A stretch of 64,000 bases of DNA from Kitasatospora herbaricolor (GTDB taxonomy: Bacteria > Actinomycetota > Actinomycetes > Streptomycetales > Streptomycetaceae): NCBI RefSeq assembly GCF_030813695.1, contig NZ_JAUSVA010000002.1, forward strand, positions 7,897,501 through 7,961,500, written 5' to 3'. The notes beneath the pieces were generated by a model. That model was given only the letters and a program-made list of their open reading frames with translations. It made no database searches and was not told the DNA's origin. Below are positions 1-8,773 of this stretch, piece by piece. The first letter of the stretch is position 1. Every line of letters starts with the position of its first letter. The position numbers and the translations under genes were made by a program.

Positions 1-493
1 GGAATCCGCCCGGGTTGGCGGTCTGCGTCGGGCTCGGGGACGTCCCGCCGCCCGTGCAGGTGTACGGCGACCAGTACCAGGTGCTGATCACCGGGTCGTA
101 GCCCGGGTTGTCGTGCGTGGCCTGGTAGTACTGGCCGTTGGTGTACTTGACGATCGCGCCGGTGAGGTAGGTCTGGCCGGCGACCCAGGCGGGGTACGTG
201 CAGCCGGTGCCGGACGTCGGGGTCGGGGTGGTCCCGCCACCGCCGCCGGAGCAGCTGCCCTGGTCGGCCCAGACGCCGGAGGAGCCGCCCGGGGTCTCGT
301 TCTGGGTCCACCACTTCGCGGACCAGTTGTGCGAGTTGTACGAGACCTGGCCGCTGGCGGCGGTGTAGACCGTGGCCGAGTTCCAGGGCGTCGCACAGCC
401 TGCCGCCGAGGCGGAGGCGGGGAGGAGCACGGCGAGCGCTATCGCTGTCGCGACGGCGGCCAGGATGGCCATCACGCGCTTGTGGATCGACAT
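1..493 (-). CDS. Secreted chitin-binding protein, N-terminal part (probably chitinase or chitin-active oxidase), runs off window edge
   Basis: The ATG at 493 follows a GAGGGG ribosome-binding site and opens a Sec signal peptide ending near residue 31 (Ala-rich, ...ASASAAG). Two short Cys-flanked modules follow, at about residues 33-81 and 98-146, each with the aromatic spacing of chitin-binding CBM5/12 modules (WNSATVY, then WVAGQTY...VKYTNGQYYQA). A Gly/Thr/Pro/Ser linker separates them and another follows the second. The catalytic domain lies beyond the edge, so chitinase versus lytic polysaccharide monooxygenase cannot be decided. A DasR-type operator pair in the promoter (627-656) supports chitin or N-acetylglucosamine control. 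Binding role is well supported; enzyme class is open. Confidence 0.8.
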   Translation of the reverse strand, partial: MSIHKRVMAILAAVATAIALAVLLPASASAAGCATPWNSATVYTAASGQVSYNSHNWSAKWWTQNETPGGSSGVWADQGSCSGGGGGTTPTPTSGTGCTYPAWVAGQTYLTGAIVKYTNGQYYQATHDNPGYDPVISTWYWSPYTCTGGGTSPSPTQTANPGGF

Positions 494-624
494 TTCATCA
501 CCCCTCGGTGCGGTGGGGGCCGCACGAGTTGGAGGACAGGACGGTCCCGCGGGGGGCCGGCCGTGGGGAGGCCGGGCCCCGACCGGGGTGCGGGCCGGGG
601 CGGAACTGATGGGGACTCAACAGT

Positions 625-656
625 AGTGGTCTATACCTGTCAATAGGTATGGACCA
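625..656 (-). promoter_or_regulatory. Candidate DasR-responsive element pair (dre) / chitinase-type 12-bp boxes
   Basis: TGGTCTATACCT (627-638) and AGGTATGGACCA (645-656) form an inverted repeat with a 6-bp gap and one mismatch between arms. Each arm resembles the 12-bp boxes of Streptomyces chitinase promoters. The 16-mer at 625-640 matches the DasR consensus AGTGGTCTAGACCACT at 13 of 16 positions by my count. It lies about 130 bp upstream of the chitin-binding gene start. The sequence match is direct; DasR-family binding is inferred. Confidence 0.65.
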
Positions 657-813
657 AACCTCCCGCAAACCTCCACGAGGCCCGGCCGCCCTGCCCGCTC
701 CCGGGTGCCGGGCGCGGCCGCCGCGCCGCCGCCCTCGTTCCGGCGGTCGCCGCAGCCGGGCGACGGCCCGTTCGTGCACCCGGCCGGCCACCGGCATCTG
801 CGAGGATGGCGGG

Positions 814-1572
814 GTGAACGACTACCCCGGCCCCGGTGCGCCGATCAGGTCGGGCATCCCGGACCACGGCCGGGTGCCCAAGTACTACGCGGTCAAAGGC
901 GAGTTGGACGCGCTGCTCGACGACCTCGGCGAAGGCGGGGTGCTGCCGACCGAGCGCGACCTGGCGACCCGCTTCGCGGTCTCCCGGGACACCCTGCGGC
1001 AGGCGCTGCGGGAACTGCTGATCCAGGGCCGGGTGCGCCGTCGGGGCCGGAGCACCGTGGTGGCCGGCCCGAAGCTGGAGCAGCCGCTGTCGCTGGCCAG
1101 CTACACCGAAGGCGTCCGGCGGCAGGGCCGGGTCCCGGGCCGGAACCTGATCGGGCTGGAGACCTTCGCGGCCGACCCGGCGCTGGCCGGACAGTTGGGC
1201 CTGGCGCCCGGCGATCCGGTCTGGCACCTGGAGCGCGTGCTGCTCGCGGACGGCGAGCGGGTCGGCCTGGAGAGCACCTATCTCGCGGTCGCCCGGGTGC
1301 CCGCGCTGGACCGCGAGTTCGACCCGGGAGCCTCGCTCTACGCCTACCTGGGGGAGAAGCTCGGCATCGGCTTCGGCGGCGCGGACGAGCGGATCGAGAC
1401 CGTCCTCGCCACCCCGCGCGAGGCCCTGCTGATCGGCACCCCGCCCGCGCTCCCGATGCTGCTGCTGCACCGGCTCACCCGCGACAAGGAGGGCCTGCCG
1501 GTGGAGCGGGTCCGCTCGCTCTACCGCGGCGACCGCTTCAGCTTCACCACCCGACTGGGCGCCTCGGACTGA
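814..1572 (+). CDS. GntR/HutC-family regulator, DasR-like
   Basis: A 252-residue transcription factor. It starts with RVPKYY (residues 20-25) leading into a winged helix-turn-helix (about 20-85, recognition region FAVSRDTLRQAL at 54-65). A UTRA effector domain follows (about 90-250), with SYTEG, a TPREALLIGTP segment and a closing RSLYRGDRF motif, all familiar from DasR. DasR itself binds amino-sugar phosphates and represses chitin and GlcNAc genes. This copy sits beside a chitin-binding gene carrying dre-like boxes, so it is probably a DasR paralogue acting locally. GTG 814 was chosen because GAGG lies at 802-805; the reading frame stays open further upstream. Ligand is not known. Confidence 0.85.
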   Translation: MNDYPGPGAPIRSGIPDHGRVPKYYAVKGELDALLDDLGEGGVLPTERDLATRFAVSRDTLRQALRELLIQGRVRRRGRSTVVAGPKLEQPLSLASYTEGVRRQGRVPGRNLIGLETFAADPALAGQLGLAPGDPVWHLERVLLADGERVGLESTYLAVARVPALDREFDPGASLYAYLGEKLGIGFGGADERIETVLATPREALLIGTPPALPMLLLHRLTRDKEGLPVERVRSLYRGDRFSFTTRLGASD

Positions 1573-1711
1573 GCCGCCGCGGCTCCGCCGCCCTTCGGGC
1601 TCCGCCGCCAGGGCCCCGGGTGCCGCTGCCCCGGCCTTGGCCGCGGCTGGCGGGCCGCCCCGTCTTGGTCGCCGTGGTCGCCCCGGTCGCGCCGGTCGCG
1701 CCGGCCGGGGC

Positions 1712-2122
1712 TCAGCCGAGGGCGGCCCGCAGCCGCGCGGCCACCTCGGCGGCCGTGGCCTCGTCCGGGTAGCGCGAGCGCGGCCAGAAGAACCCGCGCA
1801 GCCCGTCCTTCGGGTTCCTGGGCACCACATGGACGTGCAGGTGCGGCACCGACTGGCTGATCCGGTTGTTGGCCGCCACGAAGCTGCCGGCCGCCGCCAT
1901 CCCCCGCTCCACCGCGGCGGTGACCAGCTGTACCCGCGCGAAGAACGGTCCGACGTCGGCCGCGGGCAGGTCGGTGACGGTCCGCAGGTGCTGCCGGGGC
2001 ACCACCAGCACGTGCCCGGGGAAGAGCGGGCGCTGGTCGAGGAAGGCCACCGCCACCTCGTCGTCCAGCACCCGGTGGGCGGGCAGGCCGCCGGCCACGA
2101 TCGCGCAGAAGACGCAGTCCAT
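1712..2122 (-). CDS. HIT-domain nucleotide hydrolase
   Basis: A 136-residue protein with the full histidine-triad motif HLHVHVV at residues 94-100, the N-terminal CVFC (3-6) typical of the Hint/HinT branch, and the usual PGHVLVVPRQH strand. HIT proteins hydrolyse purine phosphoramidates or related nucleotidyl bonds in the cytoplasm. ATG 2122 gives the standard Hint-type N-terminus (MDCVFC); a longer in-frame start at 2260 would add an Arg/Pro-rich extension with no family precedent. No strong ribosome-binding site is visible. It stands alone and converges with the GntR gene. Family assignment is firm, substrate unknown. Confidence 0.9.
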   Translation of the reverse strand: MDCVFCAIVAGGLPAHRVLDDEVAVAFLDQRPLFPGHVLVVPRQHLRTVTDLPAADVGPFFARVQLVTAAVERGMAAAGSFVAANNRISQSVPHLHVHVVPRNPKDGLRGFFWPRSRYPDEATAAEVAARLRAALG

Positions 2123-2351
2123 CCGACCAGTGAAACCCGCCGGCGGGCCCGGCCCCGGCAGGCCGCGCCGCCGGCGCCCGTCCGGCCCCCGGGGCGGGAG
2201 CCGGCGCCCGGCCCGGTGGACGGGGGCACCGGTCCCGATGCGGGCCTGCCGGGCGGACAATGGGTGACATACCCGACGGGTCCGCGAGCCGGCCGGGCCG
2301 TGCCACGCCAGGGTGCGGCCACGGTGGCGCGGGCCGTGGGAGGAGGTAGCC

Positions 2352-2657
2352 GTGATCGTCCGGATCTGGGCCGCGCAGGTCCTGGCGGGGCACGTCGACC
2401 AGTTCTGCGCACTGCTGGTCTCCGAGGTGCTCCCGGGGCTGGCCGAGGCCGACGGGTGCCTGGGCGGGGAGGTGCTGCGGTCGATGACCGACGACGGCCA
2501 CCGGGTGCTGGTGGTGACCCGGTGGCGGGACGAGGCGGCCCTGCGCGGTTACGCCGGCCCGATGTGGCGGATCCGGCCGGTGTGGGCCGAAGGGGAGCTG
2601 CGCTACCTGGTGCACCCGCCCGAGGTCACCCACTACCGGCCGCTGGCCACCGGCTGA
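2352..2657 (+). CDS. ABM-fold (antibiotic biosynthesis monooxygenase-like) small protein
   Basis: A 101-residue protein starting at GTG 2352, five bases after a perfect AGGAGG. It has the small alpha/beta-barrel pattern of ABM proteins: an opening strand VIVRIWAAQV, a helix around VSEVLPGLAEADG, GGEVLRS, and VLVVTRWRDEAALRGYAG. Members of this fold are dimeric monooxygenases or heme-degrading enzymes, but many are of unknown function. No partner gene suggests a substrate. The fold assignment rests on pattern only. Confidence 0.65.
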   Translation: MIVRIWAAQVLAGHVDQFCALLVSEVLPGLAEADGCLGGEVLRSMTDDGHRVLVVTRWRDEAALRGYAGPMWRIRPVWAEGELRYLVHPPEVTHYRPLATG

Positions 2658-2789
2658 CCCGGCCGGCCCGTCCGCCGCCGCTCCCGCCTCTCGGCGGCCC
2701 GGCCGCCGTGCGGGCCACCGCCGTCGCCCGCTCCCGGAACCCGGCCCCCCGGCAGCAGTACCCCTGGCCTGCTTTCCCCTTCCTCCTTG

Positions 2790-2816
2790 CCCCCCTTCCC
2801 CCTTCCCCCTTCCCCC
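2790..2816 (-). other. G-quadruplex-type motif (four G5-6 runs on the minus strand)
   Basis: The plus strand carries C6-TT-C5-TT-C5-TT-C5, so the minus strand has four runs of at least five G separated by two-base loops. It lies 57-83 bp upstream of the AAA ATPase start in a longer pyrimidine tract (about 2766-2816). It satisfies the usual intramolecular G4 pattern. Folding and regulatory effect are inferred. Confidence 0.6.
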
Positions 2817-2872
2817 GGCCGCGCGACGGGCCCGCGCTGGCTACGCTCGAAGCGGGGACGGGAGGACCGCCG

Positions 2873-5800
2873 ATGCCTGGGCTCCCCTTCGTCGGACGGG
2901 CCGACCTGCTGGCCGAGATCGGCGACGCGCTCGCCGACGCCCGGTCCGGGCACGGCGGCCTGGTCGCGCTGACCGGCGCCGCGGGCGCGGGCAAGACCCG
3001 GGTCGCGGAGGAGGCCGTGCGAGCCGCCGAGGACTTCCGGGTGCTCTGGGCCTGGTGCCCGCCCGGCGAGGCCGGCAGCGCGCTGCGCCCATGGTCGCAG
3101 CTGGCCCGCGAGCTGGCGGCGGGCACGGCCGCCTGCGGCCGGCTGGTCCGCGGCTCACCCGGACTGCGGGCGCTGATCGCCGGGCAAGGTCCGGCCGGGC
3201 CGCCGGCCGAAGGCGCACCCTCCGTCCGTGCCGCGGGTGGCGAGGGCGCGACCCCTGCGGCACCCCTCCTGGCCGCAGGTGCCGCTCCGGAGCCCGGCCT
3301 CGACCTCGCCCCGGACCTCGCCCCCGCCTCCGGCCTCGCCCCCGCCTCCGGCCTCGCCCCCGCCTCCGGCCTCGCCCCCGCCTCCGGCCTCGCCCCCGCC
3401 TCCGGCCTCGTGCCCGACCCCGGCCCGGCGGCCGCCCGGCTGCGGTTGGCCGGCGACGTGGCCGCACTGGTCCGGGCGGGTGCGGCCGCCGGGCCGCTGC
3501 TGCTGGTCGTCGACGATCTGCACGAGGCCGACGCCTCCTCCGTCACGCTGCTCCTGGAGCTGGCGGCGGCCGTCCGCACGGACCCGGTCCTGCTGCTGGC
3601 CACCGCCCGGGACGAGGATTCGGCCTGGCAGGGGCGGACGGCGGCGCTCGCGGCGCTGCTGCGCACCGCCCGATGCCTGCCGGTCGGACCGCTCGGCGAG
3701 CCGGAGGTCCGGGCGCTGGCCCGGGCCGCGACCGGCGGCAGGCCGGACCGGGCGTCGGTGCGCGAGCTGCTCGACCGGACCGGCGGCGACGCCTTCTTCG
3801 TCACCGAGCTGCTCAGGCGCCCCGGCGACGGCCCGGTGCCGGTGTCCGTCCGGGCCGCAGTGCAGGCGCGGGTCGCGGCGCTCGCGCCGGAGTGCGCACG
3901 AGTCCTGGGCGCGGCCTCCGCGCTCGGCGCCGCCTTCGACCTCGACGTGCTCGCCGAGGTCGCCGCGGTGCCGCTGGCGGAGCTGCGCCCGGTGCTCGGG
4001 CAGGCGGTGGACGCCGGACTGCTCACCCTGGCCGAGCCCGGCCGCGGCGCCTTCCGGCACCAGCTGACCCAGGAGGCCGTCCATGACGCGCTGCCCGTGG
4101 GGGAGCGGGCCCGGTGGCACCACCGGGCGGCGGAGGTGCTGGCCGGGCTCGCCGGGCGGGGGCGGGACGTGGGCCCGGCCGAGGTCGCCCACCAGCTTCT
4201 GCTGGCCGGCCCGGAGCACGCCCGGAGCGCCGCCGACTTCGCCCGCCGGGCCGGGGCGCGCGCGTACGGACTGCTGGCGTACGAGGACGCGGTGCGCTGG
4301 TACCAGGCCGCCGTCGCCGCCCTGGCCTCGGCCGGGGCGGCCGAGGCCCCGACCGCCGCCCCCGACCCCGACCCGTCCGTCGCCAGTCCATCCGCCCCTG
4401 ATCCGTCCGCCCCCGTCCCGGAGCTCGCCGCCGTTCCGACCGCCGCCCCCGCTCCGGAGGCCGCCGAGCTGCTGGCCGAGCTGCTGGTCGACCTGGGGAC
4501 GGCCCGGATCGGGGCGGGGGAGCGGGCGAAGGCCCGGGAGGACTTCCTGCGGGCCGCCGCGCTGGCCCGCCGCCGCGCCCGGCCGGACCTGCTGGCCAGG
4601 GCGGCCCTCGGGCTCGGCGCCGGCCCCGCCGGGTTCGAGGTGGGGCTGTTGGACCGCACCCAGCTCGACCTGCTGGCCGAGGCCAGGGCCGCCCTGCCCC
4701 CGGCGCGCGCCGACCTGCTCGCCGCGGTCGCCGCCCGGCTCTCGGTGGCGGCCACCCTGGTCGAGCCGGAGCAGGACCGGACCGCCCTCGCCGAGGAGGC
4801 GGTCCGTACGGCCCGGGCCGGCCGTGACGACCAGGCGCTCGCCTACGCGCTGGCCGCGCTCTGCGACGCCCGGGCCGGTCCGGCGTACTGCGCCGAACGC
4901 CTCGACCGGGCCACGGAGATCGTCCGGCTGGCCCGGCGGCTGCCCGACCCGTCCGCCGAACTGCTGGGCCGCCGGCTGCGGGTGGTCGCCCTGCTGGAGC
5001 TCGGCCGGGTGGCCGAGGCGGAGCAGGAGGTGCTGGCCTTCGACGTCACCGCGACCGCACTGGGGCAGCCGCTGCACGCCTGGTACGTCCCGCTCTGGCA
5101 AGGCATGCGCGCGCTGCTGGAGGGCCGGTTCGAGGACTGCCGGGGCGCCCTCGACCGGGTGGCCGTGCTCGGTCGGCGGGCCGGCAGCGAGAACGCGGAG
5201 CTGCTCGCCGCCACCCAGCGCTGGTGCCTGCTCGCCGAGACCGGTGACCGCGCGGGCATCCGGTCGCTGGCCGAACGGCTCTCGCTGCTGGACGTCTCCC
5301 TCGGCCTCTGGCCCCGGGTGACCAAGGCGCTGATCGCCGCCCAGCTGGGCGAGCCGGCGGAGGCCCGGCGGAGGCTGGCGGCCGTCGCGCCCCTGCTCGC
5401 GACCTCCCCCAGGGACAGCGAATGGCTGCCGATGCTGGCCCAGGCGGCGGAGGTCTTCGGCCTGACCGGCCCCGCCGCGGAGCTGGCGGGCCCGGCCCGG
5501 CAGCTCTACGACTGGCTGGCGCCGTACGCCGACCTGTTCGTGGTCGAGGGAATCGGTGCCGCCGTGCGCGGCCCGGTCCACCGCCACCTGGGGCTGCTGG
5601 CGGCCGCCCTCGGCGGGAGCGCCCCGGCCGAGCGGCACTTCACCGCCGCGCTGGCCGCCGCCCGGGCGGTCGGCGCGACCGGGCTGGCCGGGCGGATCGC
5701 CCAGGAGGCGGGTGCCCGCCCGCAGCCGGCCGGCGGCAACGTCTTCCGGCGCGCGGGGGAGGGCTGGGAGCTGTGCTTCGCCGGCCGTCAGGTCACGCTG

Positions 5801-6325
5801 GCCGACAGCAAGGGCCTGCACGACCTGGCCGTCCTGCTGGCCCGCCCCGGCCGGCCGGTGCCGGCCCTCGACCTCGTCACCGCGGGCGCCGGCCCGGCGG
5901 GCGCCCGCGCCGGGGACCGCGCCACGATCCCCGGCGCCAACCCCGACGGGCTCCATCCGCCGGGTGACACCGGGGAGTTGATCGACTCCACGGCGCGGCA
6001 GGCCTACCGGACCCGGCTCCGGGAGCTGGAGCAGGAGGAGACCGAGGCGGACCGGGACGGGGACGCCGACCGCTCGGCCCGGATCGCCGTCGAGCGCCAG
6101 GCCCTGGTCGGCCAGCTCTCCGCCGCGTACGGACTCGGCGGCCGGCCGCGCCGGACGGGCTCCGCCGCCGAGCGGGCCAGGACCACCGTGACGGCCCGGA
6201 TCCGCGCCGCGCTCGACCGGATCACCCGCGCCCACCCGCCGCTGGGCCGGCACCTGGCCAACGCCGTCCGCACCGGCACGCTCTGCGTGTACGACCCCGA
6301 GTCACCGGTGGGCTGGCAGCTTTGA
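2873..6325 (+). CDS. Large AAA/STAND-type ATPase regulator with TPR-like region
   Basis: An 1150-residue cytoplasmic protein. Residues 1-60 hold the FVGR entry motif and Walker A GAAGAGKT (35-42). A Walker B-like LLLVVDDL lies near 209-216. The two are separated by an unusual Ala/Pro-rich insertion with five LAPASG repeats (149-178). A long Ala/Leu-rich helical region (about 440-940) looks TPR-like. The last 200 residues resemble a domain found at the C-terminus of many actinobacterial ATPase regulators. No LuxR-type HTH is visible, so DNA binding is not shown. ATG 2873 follows GGAGG at the usual distance. The architecture suggests a signalling STAND ATPase; its signal is unknown. Confidence 0.75.
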   Translation: MPGLPFVGRADLLAEIGDALADARSGHGGLVALTGAAGAGKTRVAEEAVRAAEDFRVLWAWCPPGEAGSALRPWSQLARELAAGTAACGRLVRGSPGLRALIAGQGPAGPPAEGAPSVRAAGGEGATPAAPLLAAGAAPEPGLDLAPDLAPASGLAPASGLAPASGLAPASGLAPASGLVPDPGPAAARLRLAGDVAALVRAGAAAGPLLLVVDDLHEADASSVTLLLELAAAVRTDPVLLLATARDEDSAWQGRTAALAALLRTARCLPVGPLGEPEVRALARAATGGRPDRASVRELLDRTGGDAFFVTELLRRPGDGPVPVSVRAAVQARVAALAPECARVLGAASALGAAFDLDVLAEVAAVPLAELRPVLGQAVDAGLLTLAEPGRGAFRHQLTQEAVHDALPVGERARWHHRAAEVLAGLAGRGRDVGPAEVAHQLLLAGPEHARSAADFARRAGARAYGLLAYEDAVRWYQAAVAALASAGAAEAPTAAPDPDPSVASPSAPDPSAPVPELAAVPTAAPAPEAAELLAELLVDLGTARIGAGERAKAREDFLRAAALARRRARPDLLARAALGLGAGPAGFEVGLLDRTQLDLLAEARAALPPARADLLAAVAARLSVAATLVEPEQDRTALAEEAVRTARAGRDDQALAYALAALCDARAGPAYCAERLDRATEIVRLARRLPDPSAELLGRRLRVVALLELGRVAEAEQEVLAFDVTATALGQPLHAWYVPLWQGMRALLEGRFEDCRGALDRVAVLGRRAGSENAELLAATQRWCLLAETGDRAGIRSLAERLSLLDVSLGLWPRVTKALIAAQLGEPAEARRRLAAVAPLLATSPRDSEWLPMLAQAAEVFGLTGPAAELAGPARQLYDWLAPYADLFVVEGIGAAVRGPVHRHLGLLAAALGGSAPAERHFTAALAAARAVGATGLAGRIAQEAGARPQPAGGNVFRRAGEGWELCFAGRQVTLADSKGLHDLAVLLARPGRPVPALDLVTAGAGPAGARAGDRATIPGANPDGLHPPGDTGELIDSTARQAYRTRLRELEQEETEADRDGDADRSARIAVERQALVGQLSAAYGLGGRPRRTGSAAERARTTVTARIRAALDRITRAHPPLGRHLANAVRTGTLCVYDPESPVGWQL
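3317..3406 (+). repeat. Five exact 18-bp tandem repeats inside the AAA ATPase gene
   Basis: Five identical copies of ctcgcccccgcctccggc run without interruption and encode (LAPASG)x5. Unit length is a multiple of three, so copy-number change would keep the frame. The repeat sits in the linker between Walker A and Walker B. Confidence 0.95.
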
Positions 6326-6434
6326 CGGCACGGCCGGGGCGGGCTCCGGGCGGCCCCGGTGGTGCCTCACATCGTGCGCCCGGACCTCACGCCCCACCGG
6401 TGGAGGGGACCGGAACGGAACGAGGAGGCCCACC

Positions 6435-6830
6435 ATGCCCCGCATCTCGAAGGCCGAGGCGGCGCTCGCCGTGGACGAGCCGATGATCGAAGGCCGCTAC
6501 GCCGAACTGGACGGCTACACCGTCGGGTTCGAGACGCACAAGGCCGACCTGGACCCGGCGCCGCTGTTCGCCGGCCTGCCGCAGGACCGCTGCCAGAGCC
6601 CGCACTTCGGCCTGGTGGTGACCGGGAAGGTGGTCTACCGCTACCCGGACCACGACGAGGTCTTCCGGGCCGGCGACGCCTACCACGCCACCCCGGGCCA
6701 CCTGCCGCTGCTCTTCGCCGGTACCGAGCTGATCGAGTTCAGCCCGACCGAGGCGCTGGAGCGGACCATGGCGGTGGTCGGGCGCAACCTGGACGCCGCG
6801 AAGGCGAGCGGCGCGCACGTCGGGAGCTGA
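6435..6830 (+). CDS. Cupin-like small protein
   Basis: A 131-residue protein with a beta-rich central section (GLVVTGKVVYRYPDHDEVFRAGD, split here as strand-turn-strand) that resembles a single cupin barrel, including a Pro-Asp-His segment and AGDAYHATPGH. The family usually binds a metal or small ligand. ATG 6435 follows GAGGAGG. The stop lies three bases before the next gene, so the two are probably co-transcribed. No specific family recognised. Confidence 0.6.
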   Translation: MPRISKAEAALAVDEPMIEGRYAELDGYTVGFETHKADLDPAPLFAGLPQDRCQSPHFGLVVTGKVVYRYPDHDEVFRAGDAYHATPGHLPLLFAGTELIEFSPTEALERTMAVVGRNLDAAKASGAHVGS

Positions 6831-6833
6831 CCG

Positions 6834-7331
6834 ATGACCCGGACCATGGAACCGACCGCGCCGACCGCGCCGGTCGCGCCGACCGCGCCGACCGAAACGA
6901 TCGCACTGACCGCCGCGGGTCCGTTCGCCGGCCCCCGGCACCAGGAGGCCCTGCCGGACCTGCTGGTCACCTTCCTGGAGACCGGCAGCCCGCCGGCGGG
7001 CCTCTTCCGGCCCGACGTCTTCTGCGACCTCACGGTGCCGCAGTGGCGGCTGCAGGCCGCGGGCGTGCCGGGCCTGGTCGCCCTGCGCAAGGCCGGACAC
7101 CCGGCCCCCGGCCTCGTCCCGCGCCGCCGGGTCGACCCGACCCCGACGGGGTTCGTGATCGAGCTGGAGGAGCGCTGGGAGCAGGACGGGCAGTCCTGGT
7201 ACTGCCGGGAGTTGATGCGGGCGGACGTCGAGGACGGCATGATCGCCCGGATCTCCGTCTACTGCACCGGCGACTGGGACGCCGAGCAGCAGCGCCGGCA
7301 CGGACGGGAGGTGGTGCTGCTCCGGCCCTGA
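6834..7331 (+). CDS. NTF2/SnoaL-like protein
   Basis: A 165-residue protein. After a Thr/Ala/Pro-rich leader (PTAPTAPVAPTAPT) it shows the NTF2-like layout: helix (LLVTFLETG), PDVFCDLTVPQWRLQ, and a closing sheet with RISVYCTGDWD. SnoaL-like members are small ligand-binding or isomerase proteins. It starts three bases after the cupin-like gene, which suggests a two-gene operon. An alternative start at ATG 6846 is possible. Function not known. Confidence 0.55.
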   Translation: MTRTMEPTAPTAPVAPTAPTETIALTAAGPFAGPRHQEALPDLLVTFLETGSPPAGLFRPDVFCDLTVPQWRLQAAGVPGLVALRKAGHPAPGLVPRRRVDPTPTGFVIELEERWEQDGQSWYCRELMRADVEDGMIARISVYCTGDWDAEQQRRHGREVVLLRP

Positions 7332-7617
7332 CCCCGCGCGGGCCCGTCCCCGGGCCCGTTCCCCGGCCGTCTCCCGGCTGCTCCCGCGGCCCGGCCCCCG
7401 GCCGTCCCCTCGGCTGTCGACCGCGCGGCCCATCACTGGCAGGATGGCGCGGAACGGGCCCGGATCCCCGCCGCCCACCCGCCCGCCCGGCAGCCGCCGC
7501 GTGCCCGGGGAGATCGCCGAGCCCCCGGCCGCCCCGGCCGGGCCCGGCGCCCCGGACGCGAACGGCGCCTGCCGCCGACGGCGACGCCCGCGCCGTCCCC
7601 CCGGAGGTCGACACCCG

Positions 7618-8505
7618 ATGAGCAATCCCGCAGGCATCCCCGCCCCCACGCCCGTCGACGACCGGGTCAGCGGCCTCGGCGAGGGTCCGGTCTGGGACGT
7701 CCGCACCAACTCCCTGCGCTGGGTGGACATCCCGGCCGGGGTGGTGCACCACTCCGACGGCAGCTCGCGCCAACTGCCGCCGCCGGCCTCGGCGATCCTG
7801 CCGACCGTGGACGGCTGGGCGGCAGTGCTGCGCGACCGTGTGGTCGAGCTGGACGGTCAGGCGGTGGCGGCCGTGCCGCTCGGCGCCGCCGAGCGCTGCA
7901 ACGACGCCAAGGCCGACCCGGCCGGCCGGGTCTGGGTCGGCACGATGTCCGGCGACGAGCGGCCGGGCGGGGCGGCCCTGCTGCGTCTGGACGGCGCGGT
8001 CGCCACCGAGGTGATCTCCGGGGCGACCATCGCCAACGGGCTGGGCTGGAGCCCGGACGCCCGCCGGATGTACTGGATCGACACCCCGACCCGGCGGATC
8101 GACGTCCTGGACTACGACCTCGCCGACGGCAGCGTCCGGGGCCGGCGCCCCTTCGTCGCGGTGGACCCGGACGCGGGCTGGCCGGACGGCCTCGCGGTGG
8201 ACGCCGAGGGTGCGTTGTGGGTGGCCCTGTGGGGCGGCTCGGCCCTGCACCGCTACACCCCGGACGGGCGGCTGGACACCGTCCTGCCGATCGGCGCGGC
8301 CTGCCCGACCAGTTGCGCCTTCGGCGGCGAGGACCTCCGTACCCTGTACATCACCACCGCCCACCGCCCGGACGAGCAGGGGCGGTTCGCGCCCGACGCG
8401 GGCAAGCTGCACGCCGTCCGGGTACCCGTGCCCGGACCGCCGCCCACCCCGGCCGTGCTGCCCTGGGGCGCCGGCCTCCCGGCGGGGGCGACCGGCGGGG
8501 CGTAG
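7618..8505 (+). CDS. SMP-30/gluconolactonase-family sugar lactonase
   Basis: A 295-residue six-bladed propeller protein. Metal-ligand positions of the family are visible: Glu22 in GEGPVW, Asn95 in CNDAKADPAGRVWVG, Asn140 in ANGLGWSPD and Asp190 in WPDGLAVD. These proteins hydrolyse sugar lactones with a divalent metal in the cytoplasm. ATG 7618 follows GGAGG (7602-7606). No sugar-catabolic neighbours are present, so the substrate is unknown. The 286 bp before it (7332-7617) contain no convincing gene. Confidence 0.88.
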   Translation: MSNPAGIPAPTPVDDRVSGLGEGPVWDVRTNSLRWVDIPAGVVHHSDGSSRQLPPPASAILPTVDGWAAVLRDRVVELDGQAVAAVPLGAAERCNDAKADPAGRVWVGTMSGDERPGGAALLRLDGAVATEVISGATIANGLGWSPDARRMYWIDTPTRRIDVLDYDLADGSVRGRRPFVAVDPDAGWPDGLAVDAEGALWVALWGGSALHRYTPDGRLDTVLPIGAACPTSCAFGGEDLRTLYITTAHRPDEQGRFAPDAGKLHAVRVPVPGPPPTPAVLPWGAGLPAGATGGA

Positions 8506-8647
8506 GGCCCGTCCGGGAGCGGGCCGGGCGCCCGGCGCGCGTACCGGCGCATTCCCGCGGGGGGAGTGAAACAGCCCACAGTGAACGCCTCTCCCTGAGG
8601 GCGCGCGGATCATGGCACAATGACGGCAGTAGTAGCAGTGACGTTCA

Positions 8648-8773
8648 GCGCACTCCGGGGTCGGTGAAAATCCGAACCGGCGGTTACAGTCCGCGACCCG
8701 TCCGCAGCCAGCGAGCGGTTGACCAGGTGAGATTCCTGGACCGACGGTTAAAGTCCGGATGGGAGGCGTGCGC
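8648..8773 (+). promoter_or_regulatory. FMN riboswitch (RFN element)
   Basis: Conserved RFN blocks appear in order: GGGTCGGTGAAAATCCGAACC, kept here to its hallmark GGTGAAAATCC (8663-8673), then CGGTTACAGTCCGCGACCC, GACCAGGTGAGATTCCTGG and CCGACGGTTAAAGTCCGGATGGGAGG. P1 closes between GCGCAC (8648-8653) and GTGCGC (8768-8773). FMN binding should shut down the rib operon. About 180 bases of leader follow before ribE; CU-rich TCTCC stretches there could pair with its GAGGAGA ribosome-binding site, which would fit translational control (inference). Confidence 0.95.

Noticed and set aside
3155..6253. Long open frame of 1032 codons on the minus strand opposite the AAA ATPase
   Set aside because: Shadow of a GC-rich gene: composition is Gln/Arg/Gly-heavy with no domain, and the plus-strand gene has clear motifs and a ribosome-binding site.
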